Assembly (NCBI RefSeq): GCF_000764305.2
Contig: NW_025942174.1
Location: 154,999-218,998 of the forward strand
Origin: Hyalella azteca
Lineage: Eukaryota > Arthropoda > Malacostraca > Amphipoda > Hyalellidae
Reading direction: 5' to 3'
DNA: 64,000 bases
Below, in pieces: positions 1 to 11,984 of this stretch. Each line of letters opens with the position of its first letter. Position 1 is the first letter of the stretch. The notes below the pieces were generated by a model, which was not told the origin of the DNA, made no database searches, and saw nothing but the letters and a program-made list of their open reading frames with translations. Made by a program: the position numbers and the translations under genes.

Positions 1-59
1 AGCGGTACCTTAATAGATATTAATAGCTAATAGTAGTCATTTTGGGTTCATACATCCTT
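1..59 (+). repeat. Direct repeat copy 1 (pair with 597-655)
   Basis: About 59 bases centred on GATATTAATAGCTAATA and TAGTCATTTTGGG recur at 597-655 with only a handful of substitutions. The two copies flank the 18-bp minisatellite. This may be a segmental tandem duplication or two copies of a dispersed element. Confidence 0.75.
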
Positions 60-158
60 CTTCTTCGTCTAGACTCTAGTCGCTGTTTAATGGGAGTTTT
101 GGAGACTCGTCCATGCAGCGCCATGGCAGGAATCCTGTTGAAGAGAACAGGACACGGC

Positions 159-254
159 AGAGCCGCGCAACACGACAGAGCAGCGCAACACGACAGAGCA
201 GCGCAACACGACAGAGCAGCGCAACACGACAGAGCAGCGCAACACGACAGAGCA
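159..254 (+). repeat. Minisatellite, 18-bp unit, about 5 copies
   Basis: The unit AGAGCAGCGCAACACGAC is repeated almost without variation; only the first copy differs (AGAGCC). The unit is a multiple of three, so short open frames exist on both strands. They are by-products of the repeat and not genes. Confidence 0.95.
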
Positions 255-596
255 ACTGGCACCGGCGTGGTCAGTGAGAACCTTAACAAGTGTTTACGTT
301 CTGGCTGTCATGGCGGACAATGAGGAGCCATCGGCGAAAATGCGGATGATGTCTTGTCACGAGTTTGACGATGATGTCGTTTGACGTAAAATGTCGGAAG
401 TCACGGGACACGTCTAAAATTCCGAATTTTCAGGTGAATAAGAACAGTTAAATTATGTATTTTCCTGTTATGCATGTGAGAAGGTACAAATGATTATAAT
501 AATATGAACAGTAACGCAGTAACGCACGCTCCGTTCTTCCTGAGTGACAATTATTTAGATGAAAAATATTTAAGCAGCCCTCATTTGTATTGAATT
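255..596. other. Spacer, no feature seen
   Basis: Unique-looking AT-rich sequence between the 18-bp array and the second 59-bp direct repeat. I see no coding or RNA signal. Confidence 0.6.
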
Positions 597-655
597 AGTG
601 ATACCTCAATTGATATTAATAGCTAATAATAGTCATTTTGGGCTCATACATCCTC
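597..655 (+). repeat. Direct repeat copy 2 (pair with 1-59)
   Basis: Second copy of the sequence at 1-59, sharing TAGTCATTTTGGG followed by CTCATACATCCT with single-base differences. Confidence 0.75.
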
Positions 656-1060
656 AGTGTACTTTTAGTGCCCAAGTACGTAAAAGAGGTCTCAACGTGC
701 GTATAAGAGCGTATTGGAAGTGTTCCACGTGTGCAAGATAGCTGCCTCGACATGCGTATTAGAGATGCCGCCCATGCGTATATAATTGCGGTCTTATCAT
801 GCGTTTTGGAGCTGACTCAGTTGGATATATAGAAGCTCCCTTGGTTGCGTATCAAAGCTGCTCTGACAAACGTTAGTTGGCGTATTATCAGCGTATCAAA
901 AGTTTCATGGCATTGGTTTAATAGCAGTAAAATTTGCATATAGAAGCTAGTATGATTTGTAGATGATATCTGTATTAGTTCCGCGTCGAAGCAGCCATGG
1001 CTTGCTACTTAAATCTTTTTCAGTTGTGCATAAAAACAGTTTTACGACAATAAAAGCCCT
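656..1060 (+). repeat. Decayed minisatellite, about 30-35 bp period
   Basis: A motif close to GCGTATnAnAGCnG recurs roughly every 30-35 bases (for example GTGCGTATAAGAG, ATGCGTATTAGAG, TTGCGTATCAAAG, TGGCGTATTATCAG). Copies differ heavily, so this looks like an old array losing its periodicity. Confidence 0.55.
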
Positions 1061-1249
1061 TTTTTACCCAAAAAGAGAAATAAGTTTGGTTTGAAAACTA
1101 TACATTTTTTCTGGTAAATCTGCCTCAGGTCAGTCAGATGCGTAACAGAGTTGCGCCATCTTCACGAGAGATCCTCCTCAATTTCTCATTAAAAATATTT
1201 CGATTGACATTCAACATTATGTCAATTGCGCTTCAAATTTGCTTCTGTT

Positions 1250-1700
1250 GCGTTTCAATGTTGTCTCATATTCCGCTCAATACTGTCCCATATTACTTTC
1301 TATGCTGTGCCACATTCCTTTCAATGCTGCTTAATATTCCTCTCAACGCTGCCTCACATTCCTCTCAATGCTCTCTCATATTCCTCTCAATGCTCTCTCA
1401 CGTGCACATTCCGCTCAATGCTGCCTCATATTCCTAATAATGCTGCCTCACATTCCTATTGATGCCGTTTATATATGTTCCAGTGCTGTCTTAAATTCCT
1501 TTCAATATATATATATATATGTATATATATTGAAACGTATATATACATNATATTCCTCTCAACGCTGCCTCATATTCCTCTCGATGCTGCCTCATATTCC
1601 TCTCAATGCTGCCTCATATTCCTCTCAATGCTGCCTCATATTCCTCTCAATGCTGCCCAATATTCCTCTCAATGCCGTTTGGCATTTGTCTTAAATTCCT
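1250..1700 (+). repeat. Minisatellite, 22-bp unit, with a contig join
   Basis: The unit contains CCTCTCAATGCTGCCTCATA plus two bases. The left part is degenerate. An AT-rich TATATA segment (about 1505-1547) and a single N at 1549 interrupt it. After the N the copies become nearly identical. Open frames across it follow the repeat and are not genes. Confidence 0.9.
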
Positions 1701-2668
1701 CTTAATATATATGTCCATGAGCTATGCTTTGAAGCGGCTTTAAATGTAAATTTTTTTAAACTATAACAATTATTAATGAACTTACAATGAAACCACTACT
1801 TGAAGAAAAGCATTTAGAGTGGAATATCCTTCGCTTGGGTGCACACGAAGGCGCTTTCCATCAAGGCACTCATTAAATTGTTATATCGCATAGCATTAAC
1901 TCCATTTACATCATCTGCATTACAATCCCATGTTTCTGCATACGGAAGTCCGCATCGTGTGATGCAAGAGCGTGACGAATCTTGTAAGATACACTCAAAG
2001 AAATATATTTACTCTTGTCCATGTGTTGATACAGTTCAACATTCGGAACATGGCCTCGAGATGTGCGAGAGTTGAGAAATGTCATGGTTGGCTGGAGTCA
2101 CTGCAGTGCGCAAGTTAATCTAGTGTCGGAGACTCAAAAACGAACATAATTTCTAACTCAGAGTCTTTTATAAATTTGATTAATTATCGCACACATGGAA
2201 GCTGAAGCTGCAATCAAGAATATTTCAGGTAATTTGAGTTACATTCAGAAATTTCCAGGAATTGGACTCCAGTAAACGATTTTACCGGAACTCAGAAAGA
2301 GAAGCTAAATCAAACAAAAGAGTCCGCACAATTGCCATGCGACTTGTAATGTTTTATTGTTTTTTATTTCAGAATTTATATTCTTTATTTCTATTTTATT
2401 TGCACAAATTCAGCTCTGGATTAAATATCACTTAATTAAAATAATTTTTGATAGCTAAATTGTTTATTTATGAGGATCTAATAGGCAGACAACTCAAAAA
2501 TAAGAGAAATGTCGCTTCCGAAATAGTTCCCGAGTTGCACATTAAATTGGTGGGTGTTTAGACACATTTTTTTTTTTGTCTCAACGATGAATTACAAAAT
2601 GATATAATAGTTAATTATTATATATTTAGTTGTTTGAGGAAAAGAAACTTGCACACTTCTGTCCCTGG
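1701..2668. other. Spacer, no feature seen
   Basis: AT-rich single-copy sequence. The short open frame near 1839-2075 has no recognisable domain, and I do not call it a gene. Confidence 0.55.
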
Positions 2669-2699
2669 CTCTTATACACATCTAGATGTGTATAAGAGA
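2669..2699. other. Nextera mate-pair junction adapter left in assembly
   Basis: CTCTTATACACATCT (2669-2683) is followed directly by its reverse complement AGATGTGTATAAGAGA (2684-2699) and then a single N. This is the inner part of the paired Tn5 mosaic ends used as the Illumina Nextera mate-pair junction. The flanks may not be contiguous in the real genome. Confidence 0.95.
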
Positions 2700-2700
2700 N

Positions 2701-3915
2701 TTCTACGGCTACGCGTGTGTATGTGACTCAGGTAAAACATGTTCTCTACAACAGTATTTAGGAGTGCTCTTGGCTTGCATGTGTCCAATCAGTATTATTT
2801 ATAGTGTGTTTCAGCCTTTCAGGACAGCAAAAGAATGAAAATCAAATTAGGGACACAAATACTGCTAAGTGAAACGCAAAACTGCTACGTGCTGAGACAC
2901 AGAATTACAGCCACATGGCATAATGTTAATTATTATATATGGTTGATGCTAATTGATAATAATGTGAAAAATTTCATACACATAGGAGCGAGTGAGGTTA
3001 GATTCAGTGTAAGACAACAAATTTGCTGCACAAGGCTTGACGAACTGCTGATAACTCACGTATAATTCCCTGCAGGTGCTTTGTTGTCACTAAAAGCATA
3101 ATAAATGTTGAGCCACCACAACAATTCGTATCCACCATGCGATTAATCAATAAATCTTATCCACACTAATGGTGGTGCATTGGACGGGCGCTCAGGAAGA
3201 TTTCTCGTCGGCGATATATGATCAAGGTTAGAACGGTCATGATCAATACCTTATCAAGTAATGATCTCAGTTCGACCTCAGTAAACAAGCGTTTGAAATA
3301 TGCTGCTTGCAAACAGTCGGGGTTACCGTGGAGACGTTCTAACTAGTTAGGACCACTCAGTGATAAATTTTAGTCTTTATTTTATATTTAACAATTCAGC
3401 TGAATTAGTAAGATTGCATTTAGTTTACATAACACTAAGTGTTATGTAAAATAAAATAAATTAAACTAAGCAGCGGGGATTTACAATGATTAGGGCGATA
3501 CAGCTGTATTTGAGTATTTGGAGGCATTTTAATAATAAAATTAATCTGTATTTTTTTCTATTCCGAATTAAGCAGATAGTTTGTAGAGGGCAACAGTTTT
3601 GAAGTTTCCGCCTCAGTAACATATCCAGATGCAGACGGAACAATAGTGTAAGTTTTCACCGAAAAATATCTCCAGGAAAAATATTGTAATTTATTTGTTT
3701 AGTTTCTTCACTCCTGGCAACAAAATCAAACCATCGAACGGTAAATTCATATGACCGTCATTGGACGGTTATTCACAATTATAATCCATAACACTAAGTT
3801 TGCATGCTTGTGGTAATATTTTCAAGGTTTTGTACATGGTGGAACTAATTTTCACTAAAATTCGGCTGTGCATGTTTACTTCATGCGTGTTTCCATTATG
3901 ATATTAACTTTGTGT
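2701..3915. other. Spacer, no feature seen
   Basis: Unique AT-rich sequence. The open frames here (up to 76 codons) show no domain, no codon bias and no splice context that I trust. Confidence 0.5.
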
Positions 3916-3988
3916 AGAATAGAATAGAATAGAATAGAAGTGTCGGCGCTGAAGAAATAGGCCCATGGCCTGTTGCCGATTCTTGAAC
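3916..3988 (-). repeat. SINE 3' end fragment
   Basis: Read on the minus strand, AAGAATCGGCAACAGGCC and a GGCCTA motif are followed by a tail of TTCTA repeats. This matches the 3' end of the SINE at 50408-50690 (GAATCGGCGACAGGCC, GGCCTAATA, TATTATATT). Only the tail region is clearly related. Confidence 0.5.
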
Positions 3989-5057
3989 TTTTCGTGACTT
4001 GATTCACAAGGGATCCGGCCTTTGGAACCCGATCTTTCCATAGCTGACGATTGATTGAGATAGCAAAAAGTTACTAAAAACTTTTCATGTCATTATTTCT
4101 TCGTAAAAAATTTAACCTCGTGCTCATAAATTTATACGAGAATTTGAAGTTTATGCACAAAAATCAGATGTAGCTCTTTGGGACCGATTCCAAACCGCTG
4201 CTACTGGCAGCGAATCCTTCACCACCGTCCGTTACTTTTGTTCCGTCTGGCGTCTGCGAGGAGCCGCATCAAGAGCGTAGACAGTTAGTAAGGTTCCCGG
4301 CGTTGCTAAGTGTGGTTGTGCTGAAAAATTCTCTTGCAGTGTATCTCACAAGCTCGTCGTTGCGGTCTTCTCTCGCGTTGTTCTTCATCAGTTGCGGTTT
4401 CAGGTAAACTACTTTAATTTAAAGTTATTAGTCTTTTCAATTTTAAAGATACATATTACTTGAGAAGTAAAGACAATCCAGTTTAGTTTTTCTTAGGGTC
4501 ACAAGAACGAAACTCTTCCAGACTCGCGCGAATCGCTCCTGTTCGCCGCGACTTGGCCTAGTGACGCTCAAGTGACAAGCCGTCGGACGTTTTTTTTTTG
4601 TTTTAACGTGAATTAGGAAGCTTGGTTCATTTGAACGATCAAATATATTCTCTTAAATTCTAAATTTAAGGGCATTGCTATTGATCTTCAAAATATTGCA
4701 TGCAAGCTCAGTTATCGTAATGGTTAGGCCTGTGTGCGAGGATTTTAACTTCGTTCATTTCATTTTTATCCTACCCCAGTGTCTATTATTTTACTTGGAT
4801 GATTGGATCACTGGTTGATTGAAAAATGGGCGCTCTTTCTTTTTAATATAATGACTAATCTTATCGTGATCACGTGATGAGCCTTTAAGTTTAGTGATTC
4901 ATACCTATCTGTCGGTGGGCTACTATATTTTGTTTAAGATTGATGCTTTTGCCATTGGGTTCGGTGAATATGGATTAGTTCATTGTGGCGCTATCGATAT
5001 ACTTTGCGTTGCGTTGGAAGTTTGGCATTAAAAAACTCTGCATCACATTTAATGATT
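3989..5057. other. Spacer, no firm feature
   Basis: Mostly AT-rich unique sequence with a more GC-rich patch at 4190-4403 that ends in CAG followed by GTAAAC. I could not support an exon there. Confidence 0.45.
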
Positions 5058-5448
5058 TGGTATTATTGCAGATTAACTACATCCAAAAAAAAGGGTGTTT
5101 TTTTTTTAATTATATGTTTTTTGGGGTGTAGATTACGAATCTGAAATCCATTTTTGGCGGTCGGCATCGGAAAACCGATTTTTTTCGCGACTTACTAACA
5201 TGGGGGTTACGTAAACGTAACTTACGTTACCCACTCACCTTTATTTACTAACATGGGGGTTACGTAACTTACGTTACCCACTCACCTTTATATAAAGGGT
5301 CGGATTGTTCATCGAAATTTTACAAAAAGCTCTTAGGTTGGGTTAAGTCAGCCAAAGGATTTCAGATTCGTAATCTACACCCCAAAAAACATATAATTAA
5401 AAAAAAAACACCCTTTTTTTTGGATGTAGTTAATCTGCAATAATACCA
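5058..5448. mobile_element. Foldback element, 92-bp inverted arms
   Basis: Arms 5058-5149 and 5357-5448 are near-perfect inverted repeats; the right arm holds GGATTTCAGATTCGTAATCT and the left its reverse complement. The loop of about 207 bp holds two direct copies of a segment with CTAACATGGGGGTTACGTAA. This could be a MITE or foldback transposon, or a local inverted duplication. No obvious target-site duplication was found. Confidence 0.75.
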
Positions 5449-5734
5449 CAATTACTTCCATTCATGAGCTATCTCATCGTATTAACTTCTTGTTATAGGG
5501 GAACCTCGAAGCACTATTTTTCCTTAACCGAATTCAGAATAACGTCAGTTACCTTTATTATGTGTGGCTTGTCTGTGACACATTTATTTTCTCAAGTTAC
5601 CAAGAAGAACTGGTAAAGTTCTCTCATAAGAGGGAAATAACCCGAGTTTCCCGCGGACCCGCACGCGGCGGGATATCCTGTCGGGGCTTTCCCGTTTTTC
5701 GGCTTCGGTGCGAACGCGAAGTTTCCTTCTTGCG
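5449..5734. other. Spacer with a GC-rich patch
   Basis: CCGCGGACCCGCACGCGGCG at about 5650-5670 is locally GC-rich in an AT-rich setting. No gene is recognised. Confidence 0.4.
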
Positions 5735-6380
5735 TTGACGAACGAGAAATTTTGTTTGCATGTTAGGCGAACGAGCAGTTGTGTTGGTATTTAGACGAAC
5801 GAGAAGTTTAGTTGGTATGTAGACGAACGAGAAGTTTTGTTGGTATGTATACGAACGAGAAGTTTTGTTGGTATGTAGACGAACGAGAAGTTTTGTTGGT
5901 ATGTAGACGAACGAGAAGTTTTGTTGGTATGTAGACGAACGAGAAGTTTTGTTGGTATGTAGACGAACGAGAAGTTTTGTTGGTATGTAGACGAACGAGA
6001 AGTGTTGTTGGTATGTAGACGAACGAGAAGTTTTGTTGGTAAGTAGACGAACGAGAAGTTTTGTTGGTATGTAGACGAAAAAGTTTTGTTGGTAAGTAGA
6101 CGAAAGTTTTGTTGATAAGTAGACGAACGAGTTTTGTTTGTTAGTAGACGAACCAGTTTTGTTTGTTAGTAGACGAACCAGTTTTGTTTGTTAGTAGACG
6201 AACCAGTTTCGTTGGTATGTAGACGAAGGAGAAGTTGTGTTGGTATGTTGACGGAGAAGTTTTGTTGGTTATGTAGACGAACGAGAAGTTTTTTTTTGGT
6301 ATGTAGATGAACAAGAAGTTTTTTGGCATGTGGTCGAACGTGAAGCTTGCTTCGTTTGTGGAGGAACCAGAAGTTTCGGC
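5735..6380 (+). repeat. Minisatellite, 28-bp unit, about 20 copies
   Basis: The unit contains AGACGAACGAGAAGTTTTGT followed by TGGTATGT. Central copies are almost identical, while both ends have shortened and mutated copies. This is the usual pattern of an array homogenised in its middle. Confidence 0.95.
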
Positions 6381-7037
6381 ACCGATGTAGTTTAAGGAAT
6401 CCGAACATTACAGTACTTGTCGATCTAAAACAGCCTCTGGCTTCAAGGAGAAGATTATTTGTATTTTAATTTACATCAAAGTAAATACCAAGACTTGCAT
6501 AGACCTTTAGTGTTCTAGCGTCGAATTCTCATCCTCAGACTATTTCTCAGTAAGTTGTATGATAACCTAAATCGCATTAGTGTGGGTACATTCTAAACCC
6601 TGTGGGTACAATTGTCTTCGGCCTTCACAAGAACAAGATCACTGGTTATATGAGATCGTAATTCTTCCTTAGCACTATCTTGTTTTGCATTCACCTCGTC
6701 TTGCGTTACGTAAACAAGCGTGACCTTACCGGGCGGGGCTGAACAAATGTGCTAACAATTGCCGTGGTTTTCTTCCCCTACGCTGGTATATGTTTGCTGG
6801 GAGCCACGTCCAAGTGCGACTTTTCAAAAACTTCCCCATGAGTTCGCCTGATCGACTTTACTTTCAAAATAAAAATTACTTAGACTGCCATAGCTCAAAA
6901 CATTGTGACGAGGGCAATTGTTTATCTAGGAATATCTTGTGCGTCGATATCAGTGTGATGAAGCTGGAATTTTCAAAGGCTCATTTCAGCTTGTTTCCCA
7001 GGGCCGCGCATGCCATGGCTGTGTTATATTCCCCGTT
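6381..7037. other. Spacer, no feature seen
   Basis: No supported gene. An open frame running into the following array has no recognisable domain upstream of the repeat. Confidence 0.5.
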
Positions 7038-7190
7038 AACATTCCTCATCCCTCCTTCCTTCCTCATCCCTCCTTCCTTTCTCATCCCTCCTTCCTTCCT
7101 CATCCCTCCTTCCTTCCTCATCCCTCCTTCCTTCCTCATCCCTCCTTCTTTCCTCATCCCTCTTTCCTTCCTCATCCCTCCTTCCTCCAG
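7038..7190 (+). repeat. Minisatellite, 18-bp pyrimidine unit, about 8 copies
   Basis: The unit TTCCTTCCTCATCCCTCC is strictly pyrimidine on this strand apart from one A. It is homogeneous. Such strand-asymmetric arrays can form triplex DNA; that is inference. Confidence 0.95.
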
Positions 7191-8186
7191 TCGTTCTCTT
7201 TATTGGGGTGCCTGGCTCTAAGCATCGCTCAAGTGAGTCTGTAATTACCTGATAAAATCTATGTTCACGCCGAGCGTTTCCTCAATTGCAGTGCCAAAGA
7301 TTACTCATTAAATTCACTATTCAGCAGACTCACTGTTAACTGTAGAATTGAACTGCCTAAATTTCCACTTTTTTGAATGTTGCTCTAATAACGATTCATT
7401 TAATTATTTTATATCGTTGATCTTTCAGACAATTTTATTCTAGATTATTTAAGCAAACTTCTCTTTTCAGTTCACTAAATCGACATTACCATCGATGTGT
7501 AATATTGGGCTACTTAATTTTTGATCGAATTGCAGAGTATTACTCGGAGCACATATATCATTAGAACCAATGTCGAATTTATAATTTGTCCTGTAAAATC
7601 TGCTCAATTTGATTGATTTTAACATGAGTTTGAAATTGTTTGGATGTTCTCAGACGTTGCCTTGTATAATAAAACATGGAACTTCTTAATACATCGAATT
7701 TAGGCGAGGGAGACTTCAGCTTCAGTAAGAATCGATTATTTGTCAGGTTCTACAAGGCAATTTATTTGTTCGACAAGGACCCCTGCGGGCTCCTCGTCTT
7801 TTTCTGCTCCATGGAGCTAACGAATAGTCAGTTTTGCTCTAAATTTGCGCTCCCGCCGTCCTTCCGCGGCCTCAGAAAAACCCGTCCACCTTTGGAGTCG
7901 CTTGTCACCCCCACATCTTTCTAAAGGGGGTTGTGCCCCCAATCGTGTCGTGCCACCCCCGCAGCGTGGGGTTGTCATTCATATTACATTGGCGAACTGC
8001 TTGCTGTTGCTATTTCAGAAATTTGCTTCATGATGCTATGGTGAGCCCTGATTATGTGTATATGTTAAGCATACATTGGTGAAGTTTGTGTATGTGTATC
8101 GTGAATCCTAACGCGTATGCGGAAATACTTACAGTATGTTAAATTCATTTATAACGTATGCAGTGTTTTCCCGAGCCCGGGAGTAT
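7191..8186. other. Spacer, no feature seen
   Basis: A GC-rich island at about 7770-7970 lies in AT-rich sequence. I recognise no gene; the open frames there are short and lack a domain. Confidence 0.45.
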
Positions 8187-8360
8187 TTATGAGTAACTCG
8201 CTCTGGAGTAATTAGGAGTAACTCGCTCCGGAGCAATTATCACTCCGGAGCAATTATGAGTAGGTCACTCCGGAGCAATTATGAGTAGGTCACTCCGGAG
8301 CAATTATGAGTAGGTCACTCCGGAGCAATTATGAGTAACTCACTCGGTAATTATCAGTAA
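8187..8360 (+). repeat. Minisatellite, 25-bp unit, about 6 copies
   Basis: The unit contains TAGGTCACTCCGGAGCAATT with a TATGAG joint. Flanking copies (GAGTAACTCGCTC) are more diverged. Confidence 0.9.
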
Positions 8361-9144
8361 CGCACCTTAGCAGTAATGTTTAAGCGTAGCTGCATCACAT
8401 CCCAAGAAGTGTTTGTGTTGTGCAAAATAGGTTAGTCAAATATGCTCGGGTGACTCGGCAGCTTATTTAGACTTGGAACATTTACATGGAAGTTGCTGCT
8501 GCCGGCTATCTGGAGCTCCTTCCATAAGTTCTACAGTAGATTTCCGTGGAAGAAGTACATTCAATTTGTATTGTATATATGTACTATTAAGATATTTTGT
8601 TGCTCAGAAGTACTACTGGCTTAAATGAATCGTACTGAAATGAACGAGAACGATTAAATGAAGGCGAATGTTCCAGGAACACATTCATAGAAGTTATGCA
8701 TTTGAATTAACATATCTCTATTAGGAATATTTATCATACAATTGAGGTTTTTATTTAAATAATCACTGGCTAGATGTCTTGTGTTGGTATTAATAATGAA
8801 AACTAGGTGCTTGTTTATCAAATTCTCAGGAATAAAATTCTCTTGTATATGAAAATTCAATTCTTGTTTATAAAATTCTGTTTATAAAATTCTCAGGCTT
8901 GTTTATAAAATTCTAAAATTTTCTCTCCTAAATGATTGTATACATTTTTTTTATTCATGCCACAGTAACAAATTTACCCTCTCCACAAATGCTGCAAAAA
9001 TTGAAGTAGCATGTTCATATATGCATGGCTGCATCTAAACTCCTTCAGTACCTCCAAAGTTTCAATCTTCCCCAGTGAGTAATTAGAGTAATTAACCTTC
9101 TATTTGGGAACCAGTGGCTTAACAGAGCGCTGACCGCCGTTGCG
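8361..9144. other. Spacer, no feature seen
   Basis: AT-rich sequence with a short local repeat of TTGTTTATAAAATTCT near 8863-8915. No gene signal. Confidence 0.5.
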
Positions 9145-9335
9145 CTTAAATTGAAAGTGAATCTAAGCTTTAAACTGAGGCTGAATCTTGAGCTTTGAAA
9201 CTCATAGTGAAGCTTAAGCTTCAAAACTGAGTGAATTTCAAGTTTAAAAACTGAAAGTGATTCTTCAGCTTTAAAACTGAATGTGAATTCTATGCTTGAA
9301 TACCTACCTACTGAAATTAAGTGAATCTTCAACGT
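9145..9335 (+). repeat. Degenerate minisatellite, about 30-36 bp period
   Basis: Copies combine AAACTGA, GTGAATCT and AGCTTT motifs in the same order about five times, with indels between copies. Confidence 0.7.
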
Positions 9336-10664
9336 TAAAAGTATCAAACGGACAGACCTAATATTATGCTGAAAAAACTGGTGCTGCGAATGTTATTTCA
9401 AAACTCTTATGCTGCCTTGAGCTGATGTATGAGCTATATTTGTCGTACCTAATACTGTTAATGAATTCAGTAAGAAGGGCTCTGAATGTGGCCTCTAGTT
9501 ATCATGGTTCATAATATACAATTCATGAGATACAATTAATACGATGGAACAATTGGAGCGGTGTCTCTGAAACGCCATTACTTCACTGATCTTATCCTAT
9601 ATATTAAGTGCTTGCTCGTGTGATCGTTTCCTTGCGTAGTTAACCTGTCCCTTGTTTGCACCCACATTAAGATGCAACACTTTGAACGCTTGTAAGTTCT
9701 TGTGTCAAGATAATTAGAATCCTCCGTAAATATGCTAACGTCTGGGTGACTCGTGGTCTGATCACCCTTAAATTATATGATTTTTGAAAGACCATTAAAT
9801 GAAAAAATAGGTTATTCGGGTAATAAAAGTTCTTAGACGTAGGTATAGGTATGTGTGTACAAATGAAACTCAATGGTGCTTAATTCTAAAAAATAGAAAT
9901 CGGTGTTCAGAAACGCCAGGTTATTTAAACAGGCATTGGGTGCTTTGATTGCCGTGATATACAGATATTTTTAATTATATAATGAATATATTTTGAAGAA
10001 AATGCGCGGATGAATGAAGGATGTCTTACTCTTTTGCCTACGATGTCTGCCCTGTGTACGCACAATTGAAGCCTACACTCGTACAACGACTGGTTAATTG
10101 TGCAGTTCATTTTCATTCTGTTATTCCCGTATAGTTCATGGAATATAAAAAAGTCGTCTCTAGAAGGCCTGACGTTTCCGTTGTTTACATCTCTTGTAGC
10201 GTCCTAAAAAATGTCCTGCTAAACCTTGTGCTTTAGTTAAGCGTTTTCCTGCCTTGCCTAGTGTCCGTTAATTCTTTTACTGGTCTCCTGCATGATATGC
10301 GTTATTGAGTGGATTAGTTAAGTTTCAATTATTTTTCAAGTTTAGATCTCACAAATGAACACTTGAGGTGCATTAGATTGAAGGAAAGAAATCGTTCTGA
10401 GGTTAAATAACAGAATTAAAATATACAAGCATAGTATTGTTAGCAAATTTGAAGATTTAAGATTGAGAGTTACGGTAAATTGGGAAGACTTGAAAAAGTT
10501 TCTTCAAGTTAGTTTCTAAGAAATAATTCCGAGAGTGCCCAAGAATAATGAGGCATAAAATTGAGTTAATTTATTAGTTGCCGCCTTAGCGAGCGTCTAG
10601 ATGAACAATTTTACACATATTTAAATGGTGAAATATCATTGATTTTATACCTATTGCCTGCACT
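9336..10664. other. Spacer, no feature seen
   Basis: AT-rich unique sequence with no recognised gene, RNA or mobile element. Confidence 0.5.
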
Positions 10665-10835
10665 GCACTGCACGGCACAGCAGCTCTGGCGTCACTGCGC
10701 GGCACAGCAGCTCTGGCGTCACTGCATGGCACAGCAGCTCTGGCGTCACTGCACGGCACAGCAGCTCTGGCGTCACTGCACGGCACAGCAGCTCTGGCGT
10801 CACTGCACGGCACAGCACTGCAGTTCAGCACAGCA
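10665..10835 (+). repeat. Minisatellite, 27-bp unit, about 6 copies
   Basis: The unit contains CTCTGGCGTCACTGCACGGC followed by ACAGCAG. The period is a multiple of three, which opens reading frames on both strands. These are repeat artefacts. Confidence 0.95.
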
Positions 10836-11019
10836 GCTCATGTTCAAACGTGTCAGCAAAGCCTGTAGCCAGACCTACGCTGTATTTTTTAAGTGTGATT
10901 TTTTAAACATTCTCCGCCCTTCGTAAATGTGTTTGCCGCGCGTCACATGCATGGAATTATACGGAGTACTTTGCGAGTGTTTATTTTGCTTGTTTAGATG
11001 ATTTTTTGATCTTGTTTAA

Positions 11020-11270
11020 ACCTAGATCCCCTTGACCTCGTTGAAACCTTGATAGCCTTGACCTTGGTGAAACCTTAACCTTGACGAAACCTTGACGAAA
11101 CCTTGACCCTAACCTTGTTGAATCCTTGATCGTCTTGGCTTTTGAGAATTCTTAAACCCCTTAGCCTTATTTGAACCTTGATTTTCATGACCTTGTTGAA
11201 ACCATGATCCCCCTGTCCTTGTTGAAAGCTTTATCACCTTAACCTCATTTAAAACCTTGAACATTGTTTG
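11020..11270 (+). repeat. Decayed array of CCTTGAACC-like motifs
   Basis: Motifs such as GACCTTGTTGAAACCTTGAT recur many times with variable spacing of 10-33 bases, consistent with an old decayed minisatellite. Confidence 0.65.
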
Positions 11271-11479
11271 TAGGCGATTTGGTTCTAAATACTGAAGGGA
11301 AAATAAAGCATTGTTATACGACAGCTACTCGCGAAGCCCTTTAGATATTTCATGAATGCTCGATGTTAAGAAGTTCCTCGAACACATTGTCTGTTAGCCA
11401 AGAATCAAGCGTTCGATTAATCGACGGCAGTTCTTGGAACTGTGAGCGCTATTCCAACCTGCTGGACTCGCGGGACCTT
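11271..11479. other. Spacer, no feature seen
   Basis: Short unique segment between two arrays. Confidence 0.5.
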
Positions 11480-11771
11480 GGACACACGGACTTAACGGAC
11501 ACACGGACTTAACGGACACACGGACTTAACGGACACACGGACTTAACGGACACACGGACCTGACGGACACACGGACCTGACGGACACACGGACCTGACGG
11601 ACACACGGACCTGACGGACTCACGGACCTGACGGACACACGGACCTGACGGACACACACGGACCTGACGGACACACACGGACCTGACGGACTCACACGGA
11701 CCTGACGGACACACACGGACCTGACGGACACACACGGACCTGACGGACACACGGACCTGACGGACACACGG
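11480..11771 (+). repeat. Minisatellite, 17-19 bp units, about 16 copies
   Basis: Two sub-types are arranged in blocks: GGACACACGGACTTAAC first, then GGACACACGGACCTGAC, with a 19-bp ACACAC variant in the right half. The blocks suggest successive expansions of mutant units. Confidence 0.95.
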
Positions 11772-11984
11772 TCCCACTGCATTAGTTCTCGCCTAGTATC
11801 CGAGTTCATTTCAAACCACACGAACAATTTACCGCGTTTGCTGGAGTTCGTTATCCAAATCTGATCACAAGTTATGGTAGCTTGATACTAAAATATTCGC
11901 TCCCCTGCACTCTCGCGTTGTACTTATAGAGGTTAAGTATACTAGTAAAGTAGCGCTAGTGTGCATGATTGGGCCTTGTTGCGT

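Noticed and set aside
4190..4403. Possible 5' untranslated exon ending CAG|GTAAAC
   Set aside because: The patch is GC-richer and the donor is good, but there is no acceptor, promoter motif or coding content to support it, and it is 24 kb from the tetraspanin.
7676..7924. Open frame with DKDPCGLLVFFC resembling the start of a DHHC acyltransferase
   Set aside because: The similarity is a few residues only. There is no DHHC box, no further exon and no conserved frame around it.
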